This document shows positions 39,441 through 52,182 of a stretch of DNA of 64,000 nucleotides, one piece after another. The notes under the pieces are model-generated. The model ran no database searches, was not told the DNA's origin, and worked only from the letters and a program-made list of their open reading frames with translations. A program made the position numbers and the translations under genes. The stretch is from Vanilla planifolia (lineage: Eukaryota > Streptophyta > Magnoliopsida > Asparagales > Orchidaceae): assembly GCA_023846275.1 (NCBI GenBank), contig JAIUJO010000091.1, forward strand, positions 1,734,803 through 1,798,802. The letters run 5' to 3'. Position 1 is the stretch's first letter, and each line of letters opens with the position of its first letter.

Positions 39441-42400
39441 AATTCCTAAAAAAGAAGAAAGTGCAATAATGTGTCAATATGCGACAAGTAATTGTTGTGG
39501 ATCATCACATTCATTTGAATAAGACAAATTATGCTTTGATAAAAAAACAAACTAATAGTGAAGGTACATATGATAAGAATCTTATTGTTGGAATCTAATT
39601 TAGCTCTGATTTAGTCTCTATCCAAATTAGAGCTCCATAATGAGATTGATGATATTATATTTCAAAGTTAAAATTTTGTATTTTCAGTAAACAAATTCCA
39701 CTAAATTTCTTGTAGAAACAATCTTAACACTAAAAAAATGACAAAGATGCTCCTACATAAATAATCGATGCAAACATTAAAATAATTTTAAATACTTTAG
39801 CCTTGTACATGATTTGTCATAGTATAACATAAACTTAAATTCTTAAATAGCCAGTAAAAATACTTATATGGACTTTAGCTAACCTTACACTACATATTAT
39901 CTTGCACTAAAAATGTTCTAAGCTAAGGAAGAAAAGGTGTAGAAAAAGATAATCTAATTTAAGATCAATACACATATAGTGGTGTTTAAAGAAATAGAAC
40001 TTGATAACTTAATACTTATAATCAAATGCAACACTTATATGAAAGTATATAGAAAAAAACAAAGTTTGAATAAAATGGAAAGTAATAAAAGACTAGCCTA
40101 CTACTTTCTTCATGTGTGTGAGCACAAAATTACATTCATGACCAAGAAATCACACATCCAACTATCTCTATATTCCAATTGCATAAAAGCATATTTTTAT
40201 GTAATAATAAGAATCCATTGAATAAAAAACAATTTCGATTTCACCAATTCACATAATTACCAATGAGGCTTTGTATCCACATACATACGCACCTTTGAAC
40301 AAGTCACCCTACCTCACCTAACACTAGAAGTGACATTTCATTGAGAAAAAGAAAACCTAGACAACAAAGTTAAAAGGCCTCTTCCATCTCAACCATGACA
40401 ATTATTTAGCATGATTTCATGATGTAGACCAATATTACATGTTGACATCGTTGATTCTATTTTTTTGGACATTTAAATATTCCAAATTTTTAAAACGATT
40501 CACAATTATCTTTTAATGTTACAAAATACTCTTCCCTTTTATATTGGGAATAGCTTTTTAAATACGTTTTGCATAGGAACTTTATCATTTTAAGTTCACC
40601 ATTTTCTAAATCATTTTTCTATATTATGAAACATGCATTTTTTTACAATAATAATTTTGATTGGCATGTATTACCAAGAAAAGTTTTCTAAGTGTTTATT
40701 GTAAAAACTATTTTATATTATTGGCATCTCTTTTTCCTATGATTTTAAAATTTTTATGCTTATCATGCATATGTCATTATTAACTATTTTATAAAATTAA
40801 CTATTTTTTAAAAGTTTATTTCTTTTCTTGTAATAACCTATTTATGATACTTCCTATAATTAGAAAACTCTTTCATAATAAAACAAATTGTATATGTTCT
40901 GTGCTTATATTCAAAAAATTAATATTTAACATATTATTGATGTAGTTCTAAGGATCATAGATTTTTCATTATCTACATAACATTATATATATTTGTTTTT
41001 CTTATTATTTTTATTTGAAGTGACAAATTTTTACTTATTTATGAAAATTCTAAATTATTTTATAATAATTGTTTTATTCTTTTAATATTTAATATTATTC
41101 ATATGGATCACATAATATCTCTCTTATTGGCCTCCTAAGGCTCATGACCCAAGTTTACATTTAGTTGATACTAATATTAATAAAGTAAGCCACTAACAAG
41201 TTTTTTTGCTTGGTTATATTACACTAAAGCTACATGACCTTTAAACAAAACTTTAGTAAATTAGAGATTAGTTCATTAAGCTTAAATTGAAGTCCAAATG
41301 AACCTCATATCAGGCTAATTCCAAATCATAAATGAAGCAATTAGTGTTCTCAAAGTGACTACTCAACAACAAATCATGATCGTTCATGATAGTAACACAA
41401 ACTTTCAACTTGCTAGAAAAATGCAATTTGAAGATAGAAAGAACCATAGAAGCTTGAAGAAGACAAGTTCCTCCATAATGTCAAAAAACAAGAAAAACTT
41501 TTGCCAAACTTTGTGTGGATATTTTCCAAATTTTGTCTTATATGATTCAATTTGCATGCATCATGTTTTTAAAATTATGTCAAAAGACATCATTTGAATG
41601 CTTTGACACTTCACTAACAAAATGGTCTTAAAATTTTTTAAAAGTCAAACTAGTGCAATGACAGCATGTATGTATTGAATAAAATTTACTATGCACAAAA
41701 CAATTGATTGTAAATTGTTATATATGTGTGTGGAAAGTCAGGACAAATGGACATAAACAAGACAATCCATATAATCATAATATACTACTAACATAAAGTA
41801 TATCTGCCTCAGTAGAAATTATTAATCACTAGTAAATATTACCATTTAGGTAAACAATAAATTTGCATAGCTAATAAATATTCCTAAGTTAGTTCTAAGC
41901 CTATCTATGAAAGTTTAATGTTAAATTCACATTTGAAGGGAATAAATTGATTCTAAGAAAGCAAAACTATTACAAAGTTTGTATAAGTTGAGTTGAATAA
42001 AAAATTTTGGAATTCAAGCCACATAACATTTCTTAATGCAATCAAACACTACTATTCCTTCAGTAAATAAAATTTTTGGCATTTAACTAACTCAAAACCC
42101 TTGCTAACATCAAAAGCTTGCAAATACTTATTGGATGTTTTGTTATTTAAGAAAAGGGATTTCTTTTTCAGAATCATAACTTGATTAGGATATAGTTACA
42201 AAAGTAGCCATTTTTGTGAAGGTCTAGTTTAACCCACACAGTCCCAAGAATGTCTGGCTTTAACATTTTAAGAGAACAACTTAGATTATGTTCCAACTAG
42301 CAAAAAATACAAGGAATTGTGCACTAATGCAAGGAGAAAAATACTCAAGGTGACGTTGTGTGCTTACCTCTCAAAAATAACATGTGATGCCTTCTCAACT

Positions 42401-43505
42401 TGCTATGTAATGGTTCACTTGGGTAGAATCTTAACCAACAAAAATACCCTTGGAATTTTTTCATTACTGGCAAAATTTTTATCTCGTTTTCACTTATCAA
42501 GAATGTGACTATTATTGCTACTGCAAATTGTATTATTTTGGATGAATAGGAGTTGACATAAACAATCTACTAACTTTTAAAACATGCTAAGTATGATCTT
42601 TAAAGCATAGCAAACATTTTTTCTAAGTGCAATAGTTTTTGAAGGACAATCAAAGCACATAATCTTAGTAAGATTCTTAGTATGGCATCAGTTAACATTT
42701 TATATGCCTAGAAACCAATCAAACAACTATTGACACTTTTGGGGAATCAATTATCTATTATTTATATGTAGAGTTAGGATATTGCAAAAACTTATATTAT
42801 AAGATCAACTTTCAAGCAAAAAGGAAGAAAAACGTCCAAAACATGGCCCATGTTTGTCGATGCCTTTGTTTGTTACCCAAAAGTGACCATATTAGTGTTA
42901 GTAGAATTCATGGACCATGTTTTTTTGGAACAGATCAATCAATAGGTCTTTAAATTATAATCTAGATTGTGAGCTATATGACCTACAAACACAACAAGAT
43001 CTACAACTTTGTACTTACCTATGAGGACAAATTTAAAAGTAGAAAAATTTGTAAGATCCCCAAACAAAACTAGATCTATTAATGCCATGCTTACTTACCA
43101 TCACACTTTGCTATGCACTAAATCAGAATTGATCCGTGACAACATCAATGTCACATTGACCTGCTAACTTCATCATTGACATAGCAACTCAAATTTGACC
43201 AAGACATTGTCGACACTACAATGACCCGATGACTACATCGACAACACACGTACTTGAATTTTACCTGCAACAAATTTGATGTGTGCTAATTCAATGATTT
43301 AATACACTAAATCCCAATACAAAATTATTTTGATGACCCATGTTAACCTGGCTTATAAAAAAATGAACATTGAGCTTTTTGCAAAGATAGTTTCACAACT
43401 ATTTTGACCTTGGAAACTTTGGGCAAAAATGATAACTTTTTAAAAAGTTATTTTCCAACAAGTTTAGCCAAACCTTTGGTAACTACCACTTTGAAAATGT
43501 AGTTT
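39441..43505. other. AT-rich intergenic DNA, no gene recognised
   Basis: Open stretches at 39979-40221, 41355-41597 and 42317-42508 are short and show no recognised domain. Slightly GC-richer patches lie at about 40265-40440 and 42840-43260. The second has several 'gacatcg/gacaacat' words, but no clear tandem unit or family could be defined. Confidence 0.5.
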
Positions 43506-43790
43506 TTGAAACTAAAATTGTGGATTTTCAATTTTACATTTGGTAAGCGCAAATTACATCAATTTTACATTCTTATTTTCTTTTTTTCTCTGCATAGGAA
43601 CTTTATAAAATGGGAGGCATACCCTTTCAATAAGATAAACCTTACATGTGAAAAATTTCACTATATCCGTTATGCCTTATTGTTGTCTAGGGTTAATTAC
43701 AATGTGAACTCTGATGTCCTGAATCATCTTGGCTTCATTATTAAGAAGAAGCATGCGAAGCTTAAGCGATGGTACAGTGTACAAGTTTAA
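43506..43790 (+). other. Unrecognised open stretch, 94 codons, with splice-acceptor-like context
   Basis: I do not recognise this product. The last part, roughly codons 30-94, has a more protein-like composition than most open stretches here, including YIRYALLLSRVNYN and HAKLKRWYSVQV at the end. Just before it a pyrimidine tract runs into 'ctctgcatag' (43588-43597), which has the form of a plant 3' splice site. It could be a decayed host exon, an unidentified element fragment, or chance. No partner exon or splice donor was found nearby. Confidence 0.25.
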
Positions 43791-44519
43791 CAATAACAAT
43801 GCTATTTGGCTTTCTTATTGATGTTGCATAGTGGTTCGTTTCACTTATGATGTTTCTTCTATATAATTTATTCACTTTTATTATGTCATTTCCATGCACT
43901 TAATTGTTGCTTTTCACTTAGATATTTAATGTTTTCTTGGACTTCTACTACTATTTATTGTGAACTTTGCTATTCTCAATTCAACTTATTATTTTTTAAA
44001 TCCCCATTTTGTTCAAGTTACTTCATTACTCCAACATTTCTATATTCTTATTAATGTTTCTCAAGGATTTTAATTTACACCCATTTGACATTTATATGGT
44101 TCTATCAATATAGCAAATTTTTTTTGTCAAATAGCTTTCCAAATACCCTTTCTTTGTGCCACTGAATTTGTAATATGCTTAGCATAAGAAAAGCACCCTA
44201 GGTTGTTCTTGGTTCCTTCTTGACTAAACTTTCCTTGGATAGCTTCCTCATATGTATGTGGCCTTTCTAGTATTCTCATGCTTATCATCTCATTTTCTTT
44301 ATTCATAGTCTTTGTAGGCTATGTTTTAATTGCATATTGTAGTTTGTACAATTAGTTAAGCATTAAATCACGTTCTAGATCTTGGATATACAACTATTTG
44401 AAATGCTAATAGAAAAGAAATCCTAAACTAAACATTTTTTTTAATTTTTGTTTATCAGAACCTAATCTTAAAATAAAGTGATAAAGCTGAAACAAGGGAG
44501 TTTTCTTTTCTTTTCCTAA
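43791..44519. other. Intergenic DNA, no gene recognised
   Basis: I see no coding domain. The composition is T-rich with pyrimidine tracts. Confidence 0.5.
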
Positions 44520-45076
44520 ATGACACAATTTATACACATGATATCATGTAGAACTTGTCACATAGACCACCTATACATGAACAACGCACAAGTGACCCTC
44601 CAAGATCAACTGACTAGACCACAAATTTTGGAAGACAAGCTAGAGAAATATGGTTTTTGTATAATCAAACAAGAGCAAGCTCAAAATAAGGCCACCTTTT
44701 CAAACCTAATACTATCATCTAGTCTAATCAATTATCACTTACAATCAACTTGGGTTAATACAAATATAATGATAGTAACAAACACATGAAGTCTATAAAA
44801 TGTGATAATTCCATCTTTGAAGGCTTCATAAACATTACAAAATGCATAGAGCCAAAATTTCCTTGGACCATCACCTCTAATGGTTTAAAATTAATTAAAA
44901 ATAGAGGTATTGTTTGCACAAAAAAATTTGAAAAAACAAACTCATCTATCTACAAAAATCATAGAAACGTGTTATTAACAAAGCAGATCACCACTCATCA
45001 AAATAAATATTCCTCTCTTAGAAGAATCATAGACTTGGTGAATGACATGCTTAACAAAAAGCGGAAAGTATGTTAA
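44520..45076 (+). other. Unrecognised open region, possibly element-derived
   Basis: Two adjacent open stretches of 89 and 96 codons (44520-44789 and 44786-45076) occupy about 550 bases. That is unusually open for DNA this AT-rich. Their composition is less F- and K-heavy than the chance frames around them, for example LTRPQILEDKLEKYGF and YSSLRRIIDLVNDML. I do not recognise a family. The region lies upstream of, and in the same orientation as, a gypsy fossil, so a link to an old retroelement or virus-like element is possible but unproven. Confidence 0.3.
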
Positions 45077-45549
45077 TGACTGCATTACTCATTTTGATGA
45101 GTATATTTGTATTGTGGTGTTAATGTAGACCCTTTCATCTCTCCTTCCAGATTCTGAGTTGGGCTTAGAGATATATTAAGAGGGGGCTTTTAATGCAAAA
45201 TATTCACACCTTAGAAGAGCCCTATAATAATTTTGCTAACTATGAAAACTAGAAACATTTATTAACTAGAAAGGGTTGAAGCATCAACCATCTTAAACTT
45301 CAAGCTAACCAACACCTGATGCTCCACAAGTAGTGCATCAAAACACACCACTTGCCCTCCCTATCATTAAACTTACAATAAAACCCAACCAACCTATTAA
45401 CCAATCACCCAAGTAACTTTTCTAGAAGTCAAAAGTGAAGTAATAGTGTATCCCAATACAAAAAATGACAAGCTATATTGAGGAAGTCAATTATGGGGAA
45501 ATGAACACCAATGAAAAAAATGAGTGATCAAAGAATATGCTTCCTAATC
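45077..45549. other. Intergenic DNA upstream of the gypsy fossil
   Basis: This stretch is slightly GC-richer with several A/C-rich phrases. It may hold worn Gag sequence of the downstream gypsy element, but no zinc-knuckle motif was seen. Confidence 0.4.
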
Positions 45550-46700
45550 TTACTTAGGCAACGAATACTCCAACGAGGATTGAGAGAAGCACTGATGACA
45601 CTAGACCATTATAATCATGAGAAGCACCTTTACGTATCCAAAGAGAAGCAAATATTGAAGACATACAATAATCCGTAAAAGCTTTGCCAATCTTAGAGAA
45701 AAGGCTTATAAATATATCATAGAAAATGGCGGTAGAATCAATGTCATTTATACAAATGGTATAACATCCACCAAACTATGGATCATTCATCACCTAAACC
45801 CATACAATTTTTTTTTACTAACAAAATAGGGAAGTGTTAACAAAAAATTAATTATGATAGTTAAATTTGGCCAATAATTTTGAATATAATTAATGTGATG
45901 TTGTTCCTACGTTAATATCAAATGTCATCTTGTTATCACCCTAGTTATGTGGCCATGATGCCATTATTGCTAGCTAAACCAACACTTAAACATTTACACA
46001 TCATGGCAAAAATTTAGCATACAAACATAAACTTCTAAAGCCACGTCCAACCTATAAAAACCCACCCGACATCCCATATAATTAAATCCTATTTATGTCC
46101 CATGGTAGAGTAGATAAAACATTTATTGGTATAACTTTAGTTTAAGCCATATAAATACCCTATATAATAATGCCTCTCATCGTAGAAACCATTTCATATA
46201 GCTTTCCAAAAACTTTTACTAACGAACCCCACGGTTTACCACCTCTTCATGACATTCAATATGCTGTAGACCTCATACTAGGTACTTGTTTACTAAATTT
46301 TTCACATTTTAAAATGAATCCCTATAAACATCATGAAAACTAACAAGTGTAAAACTGATTAGGCAAAGGATTCGTTTGAGAAAGTCATAATCCATTTGTT
46401 GCTTGTACCTCTCAAGCCCTAAAAATGGTTCATGGAGAATTTGTTGCAATAATAAGCAAATTATGAAAAAGATGTGAAGTATAGTTCCTTATCCCTTCCT
46501 TGGATGAACTTTTGGACCAAACGAAAAGAGCCACTATTTAATCCAACATCAATTTAAAAAGTACAAAGCACCTTAATATAGTCTAGTTAAGGGATGAGTG
46601 AGAAATGATTTTTAAAATAAAGGATATATTATGCATGTTTTTAGTCATTCCCTTCACCATATTTAAAAAAGAAGATGTCTATGTGATTTACGAATATCAC
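45550..46700 (+). mobile_element. Ty3/gypsy fossil: protease and reverse transcriptase start (chromovirus-like)
   Basis: About 45725-45800 resembles the plant gypsy protease region ('IIDGGS..NV.ST.LV' type). About 46226-46290 reads PHGLPPLHDIQYAVDLILGT, which closely resembles the conserved 'PHGLPPLRdIqH.IDLvPGa' start of chromovirus reverse transcriptase. The following 400 bases resemble the next RT blocks, up to the region before the catalytic motif. The element would have encoded Gag-Pol for an LTR retrotransposon. It is heavily broken, and no LTRs, primer-binding site, RNase H or integrase were recognised. The sequence pattern suggests the CRM/Reina side of the chromoviruses, with low confidence. 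It lies next to a same-orientation copia fossil. Confidence 0.75.
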
Positions 46701-47099
46701 CAATGAATTATAAAATCTTTAAAAAATACTTCCTAGTTTAGATGTTTTAAGAAAAGTGGTAAGGATTCTACCCGATAAGTATGATCTTCTTGCCATGGTA
46801 TGACCTTCACATGATGTTCAATTATCTGAACATCAATATTTCTTATTTTTAGTATTTCTAATATTTCAAGACTACTTACTTTTATGGTTGTAAAAAACAT
46901 CATACCATTTAGGATTATCAAATTAGGAAAAATATTTCTAGTTTAAAATACGTTATTTTCATAATTATTTTATAGAGATATGGTGTTTTGGAGACATTCA
47001 TAGTTTAGAAGCAATATACTTTTCAATCTTCCATAGAAATAATGCAAACAAAATTTACATTATATTGTTAGTAAGTAAAACTTTTACAATTTATGTAGC
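46701..47099. other. Junction between gypsy and copia fossils
   Basis: About 46735-46900 may be worn RT or Gag sequence, but I could not assign it. The minus-strand open stretch 46733-46921 shows no domain. Confidence 0.4.
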
Positions 47100-49800
47100 C
47101 TTTGATAGAGAAAAAAAATCAAAATCAAGCTCTTGAGAATTGAAGAGTGGATGTTCAAGACATATGACTAGAGTTCAATAAAAGTTTTATCAAAATAACA
47201 TGTGCTCCAAATAGATTGTTAATACTTGGAGGCGAGTGAAAGAAAAAGATAATCAAAATTAGTCAAATGGGATATTCAACATTAAAGAAAACAAGCAAGC
47301 AAGATATAATTAAAGATCTTCTCAAGCCAAAACAAAATTATTGAAAAATAAATGAATTGTGCTAAAAATGATGGCAAGTCAAACATTTCTTTCGAACCTA
47401 AAAATGACTTAACTACTAGTCCATATTTAGTGATAGTTTATTTAGAACTTTTTAGACAAACATAATCCTAAAGTTTCGGTAGACAAAAATATAATTTATG
47501 ATTATTTATGATTCCTCTAGATATAATTGGGTTGTATTTCTCTAGAGTAAGAGTGTGACATTTGAAATCTTTGTTAATATAATAAAACAGATAGAAGAGA
47601 AAACATTTCCCAAATTAATTTGTACTCAATGTGATTGTTATAATAAGCTTAAAAATGAGGGACATCAATTTACATGACCTTATTCACTTCAAGAAAGTTG
47701 GATTATAGAAAGAAAGAAGAGGACCTTTGTTGAGATGGGTAGAACTATGTTAATCGAATACAACCTATCTAAATCTTTTTTGACCAAAGAAACAAACACA
47801 ACATGTTATACAATAAATTGAATTAATTTAAGACCAATATTTAAAAAATCTCCTTATGAGTTATTTAAAAATAAGGAATTCAATGTTAGATAATTTCAAA
47901 TTTTTTGATATAAACAAAAAATTCTTAATAATAAGAGGTCCAACATGAACACGTTTGATGAAAAAGTATGTTTAGAAATTTTCATATGAGCTCTTCTTTT
48001 TGAAAGACATAAAGTTTACAACATAGATACTTAAAAGTTATATAAAATTATGAATATAGTGCTTTATGACTCTACTCATATGATAAATAGTAAAACTTTA
48101 TATTAATAGATAAAGTCCTAAAAGAACATAGACTTGAACAAAAATGAAGTTGAAAGAGAAAGTAAAATAGAAGAAGGGAATGACCATAAATTACCTAAAG
48201 GTTAGAAATAGCAAGCTTCACAACCAAAAAAAATCAATTATTGGAGAAGTTAATCAATGAGTTAAGACTAGAAACTTTGTGATAGTATTAGTCATAGTAC
48301 ATTTGCATCTTTCATAGAATTAATAGACATAAGTGAATGCCATAACGTTAACAATTAGGATTAAGTAATGAAAGAAGAGTACGATCTTTTTGAGAGAAAC
48401 CAAGTATGGGAACTAGTTCTTAAGCCTATTGATCAAAAAATGATTGGAACTAAATAGATATTTAAACTAAATTAGATGAATATAGAGTCATCACTATAAA
48501 TGAAAGTAGATCTCTTACCAAGCATTATAACCAAGTTGAATGTATATATTTTTTGGAGTCATTTCTATTAGTAACACAATTAGAGGCAATTAGACTTTTG
48601 TTAGTACATTCATGTCATAAGAATATAGATTATTTCAAATAGATGTAATATTTCTATTTTAAATTAGGTTAATAAAAACATGTGTGTATAAAACAATACG
48701 TATGTTTTGAGACCCATGTACATAATGATTATGTATATAGGCTTGAGAAAGAATTTTATGTCCTTAAGCAAGCTCCTTGTTTATGGTATCATATATTGAG
48801 TAATTATCAGTTGTTAGTGGTTTTCAAAAAAGAAAAGATATATAACACACTATTCTTAAAATCCTAAAATGATTATTTGTTGCTTATACAAGTTTATATT
48901 GATGACAATTTTTGAAAGCATAATTAAAAATGTGTAAGAAACCTACTAACTTAATCGTAATGGTGTTTGAGATAAGTATAATATGTAAAATGAATTTTTT
49001 TACTTTGGATTACAAATTATGTAACTAAAAGATGAGATTTTTATTTTAGAAACTGAGTATTTAAAATATTTATTCAAAAAATCTGGGTACGAAAATTTGA
49101 AACATATGGAGATTCTAATGAATTAATCAGTCCATTTAAATTTATATGAAATTGAGAAATATATTAATAAAAAATTTTATTAAGAACATGTTAGACCTTT
49201 ACTATATCTTATAGTTAATAGATCAAACATTTTATTTTGTGTTAGCTTTTGTGTAAGATTTCAGTAAAGTCCTAAGAAAATCCACCTAAAGGTGATTAAA
49301 TTAACATTCAAAAATATAAAAAGTATAATGAGCATAAGTTTATGGCATCCTAAAAATGTGCATTCATGACATCCTGGAGGTTTCCTAGATTCAAACTTTA
49401 TATGCTCTAGTGTAGATAAAAAAAATAACTTAGGTGCATATGAATTACTAAGAAATATTTTAATTTGATGGTCAAGAAAGAAGAAAAGCTTGCATAGCCA
49501 CATTGACCACTAAAGTCAAGGACGTAGTGATTTAAAGCTATGTTTCCCAAGTGTTATGCTTGAGACAATAACTTCTAGACTATTGTTTAGATCTCTCACA
49601 TATTTCCAATAGAATTGATAATACTAGTGCCTTGGCTTTATTAAAGAACCAAGTTCATCATTCTAGGAGCAAACACATAGTGTAAGACATCACTTAATGA
49701 GAGTCCAAGTAGTTAAAGGCTTAATAAAATTTACAAAATTCCCTTCAACTGATCAATTTCAATTAATAAGATAATAATTAGGTGTAACACAAATTGTATA
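47100..49800 (+). mobile_element. Ty1/copia pol fossil: protease edge, integrase, reverse transcriptase, RNase H
   Basis: The pol domains follow each other in copia order. Near 47145 is the 'SGCSRHMT' motif typical of the region before copia integrase. The integrase and its C-terminal linker span about 47400-48300. The start of the RT near 48370 reads EEYDLFERNQVWELV, matching the 'EEL..FERN.VWELVP' block. The open stretch at 48682-48867 contains FYVLKQAPCLWY, matching 'ALYGLKQAPRAWY'. The YVDD region follows near 48900, and the RNase H end with its histidine-rich block lies near 49670-49720. The motif wording fits the SIRE/Tork group of plant copia elements. It is broken in many places and clearly old. 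It is followed by a polypurine tract and an LTR start, so the 3' end is preserved; no 5' LTR was found. Confidence 0.9.
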
Positions 49801-49992
49801 AATTATACCTCTTTTTCAAAAGTATTAAAGATGGAGAATAACCATGCTTTAAATAAGTCAATAAGAACATATATTAAGGGATAATATGAATTAAGTTGGA
49901 GCACCAACCTTTCTTTTTTAATGCCACATATCTTATTAATACAGTTTTTTTTGCTTATATTGTTATCTAAAAATTTATGACTTGTAATCATC
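49801..49992. other. 3' untranslated region of the copia fossil
   Basis: This is noncoding sequence between the end of pol and the polypurine tract. The minus-strand open stretch 49803-49994 is not a gene. Confidence 0.55.
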
Positions 49993-50004
49993 AAAAGGGA
50001 GAGA
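49993..50004 (+). other. Polypurine tract of the copia fossil
   Basis: AAAAGGGAGAGA followed by TTGTTA has the form of the polypurine tract that primes plus-strand synthesis in plant copia elements, placed directly before the 3' LTR. Confidence 0.75.
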
Positions 50005-50005
50005 T

Positions 50006-50230
50006 TGTTATCACCTTTGTATTTGATGAGTCAAGCTACAAATATTTTCATTTTATTCTCATAGGCTTGTTTAGTGTGGATTAGGATTTGCTTTAATGAT
50101 CAAACATCACACCTTTTAAGATGGTGAATTAGTGGTCTCCAAAATACCTTAAAGTATTTAGTAAGCTACAATGATTAAAGAAATACACATCATCTTTTAA
50201 AATGATTACTTTTTTATTATAAAATAGAAT
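50006..50230 (+). mobile_element. Start of the copia 3' LTR (right end not defined)
   Basis: The LTR begins TGTTATCACC immediately after the polypurine tract. Its right end could not be placed because the sequence runs into another copy of copia family X. No matching 5' LTR was seen upstream of the pol fossil. Confidence 0.6.
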
Positions 50231-51420
50231 ATTAACTTGTGATTGTAAGCTACATCTTCATTAATCTCAATTTCACATCCTAATTTAGCCATTTGAAATA
50301 TTCATAGTTTCCTAAATTGAAAAAACTTATTGAATTTCATTTTTTCTCGATCTACTATTCTAATTAAATCCAAGTAATGCATCTTTGCCAAATTTCATGT
50401 TAATTACATTTATTGAACTAAAAAAGTGAAATGACTTAACTTAGAACATCATTTTGATAATCCTAATATATTCTCTAGTGTTTTAAATATTCTCTTTCAT
50501 TGACTTTATTTTGAGTCTAGAATGTTGTGCTAGACATTAGTTGAGTATCACATAGATCAAGAAACCTTTTACAAAGGTATGATATAAGATTGGAATCATT
50601 ATTTAATATATTATTTTTTTTCGTAGCTCATAAGTCATACTATTAATCAACCTATATTTGACTTGTTTTTTTGCCAAAATAATTTCCTTAATAAGTAAAA
50701 TATGAATTTTAAGTGGTTGAGAACCTCATTTTCAAACCTACAAATATTTGGGTTTTAATTTTCCACAAATCATCATTTTTGTTAAAGATTACTTCTTACT
50801 ATCAATAAGCCACAATGATTAATAGTGAAGTTCCTTCAACTTGCTATTGATATAGCATATATCTCTCAATTATCTATCTAAATATTTAATTAAACTTACT
50901 CTATGTTATATATCATAAGCTTTTGCACTCCTTAAAGAATTGGTGTCTACTTTTACTTTTTTCTTCGTGATATGGGATCTCCAAACCATAATTCTTGAAT
51001 AATTCAAGAAATTCTATTTATCTTATTTTCTAGATGGATTTTTCATCAAATGAATTATGAGACATTGTATGCTCTATGAATAATAAGAAGCACAACTATG
51101 AAAGCTTTGTCATTTTTGTATGGAAATGTTATATCAATATGTAAGATAAGAATTGAAGATTAGCGACCAAGTTAATGGATGCTATTTCCTTATGATTTTC
51201 CACAAATAAATAGACCTATAAAACCATTTAAAAAAGGAACCTTAGTTGTGAAGGAATCTACTCATGTGGATTTTGATGGAATTATGCCTCAAAATAAAAT
51301 GGTAGATTTGGAACACTTGGAAGATTTTAGAAAAATAAAATTAGGAGACAAAGAAAAAAGAAAAAAAATATAGTAGCATTGTTATCAATGTATATTTGGC
51401 CTATTATTTTGTTAAAAATG
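50230..51420 (+). mobile_element. Ty1/copia fossil, family X copy 2 (broken)
   Basis: This copy shares the noncoding lead of copy 1, for example 'aaatattctctttcattgact' (50488) and 'ctacttttacttttttct' (50946), and the segment that follows. The open stretch at 51179-51373 contains KKGTLVVKESTHVDFDGIMP, which resembles the copia region between integrase and RT ('NKRTLVVEES.HVVFDE'). Only the front part of the family X unit is present, and it is followed at once by another copy in the same orientation. Confidence 0.7.
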
Positions 51421-51479
51421 TTACCGTAATTGGAAAAATGTGTATTTTTTTGGTAGGTAATGTTATTCTCATTTAGTTT

Positions 51480-52182
51480 AAATCAAACTTTCTACCTACA
51501 AAAATTTTTGTTATAATCTTACAAATATTATCAAGCTAGTTTAGGAGAACAATATTTGGGTATCAATATGTCACAACTTCCAATATAATAATGTTCCTTT
51601 GATTTCACATAGAAATAATATTTTTCTCTCAATTTCCTATCTAAATATTTAATTGGGCTTCTTTAATGTTATGTATTGAACAATGTGCTCTCTACTTAAA
51701 CATTGCTAGCTTCTATTACTTTTCTCTTAGAGATATAGGCTCTCCAAACCATAACACCTTAATAATTGATGATGTTCTATTTATCTCAATGTCTCGACAG
51801 CTTTATTATCAAACAATTATAAATATGATAGCGTATTACTTCAGAATAACAAGAAGCCTAAAAATTAAAAGTTAAGCCATTTTGGATAGAAATGTTACAT
51901 CATCATGAAGAATAGAAATTGTAGATTAAAAAAAATTAATGAGGCTATCTATTTATGATTTTCTTCAAATAGATAGACCTATAAGCAATTTTTTATGGAA
52001 ACATTTATTGTAATGGAATATGCTCAAGTTGTTAGAATGAATTCTTTTGTTATTATTAGGTAAGATATGTCACCACAATATAGTCATAAAAAATTATTCA
52101 TGTGGTTATCATTCAAAACATGGAAAGGCTAGTTGAAATGGGCCATAATCAAGTGAGATGACTAAACTTTAAATCGGTAGTT
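51480..52182 (+). mobile_element. Ty1/copia fossil, family X copy 3, left part (interrupted by solo LTR)
   Basis: This segment repeats the lead of copies 1 and 2: 'ctatctaaatatttaatt' near 51637, 'ttacttttctcttagagatat' near 51716, then the worn integrase-RT linker near 51955-52040. It is cut at 52182 by the solo LTR and resumes at 55172. The open stretch 51666-51875 is not a working gene. Confidence 0.65.
52178..52182 (+). repeat. Target-site duplication TAGTT, left
   Basis: TAGTT lies directly before the TGTTA end of the solo LTR and is repeated exactly at 55172-55176. A 5-bp duplication is the standard length for plant LTR retrotransposon integration. Confidence 0.9.
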
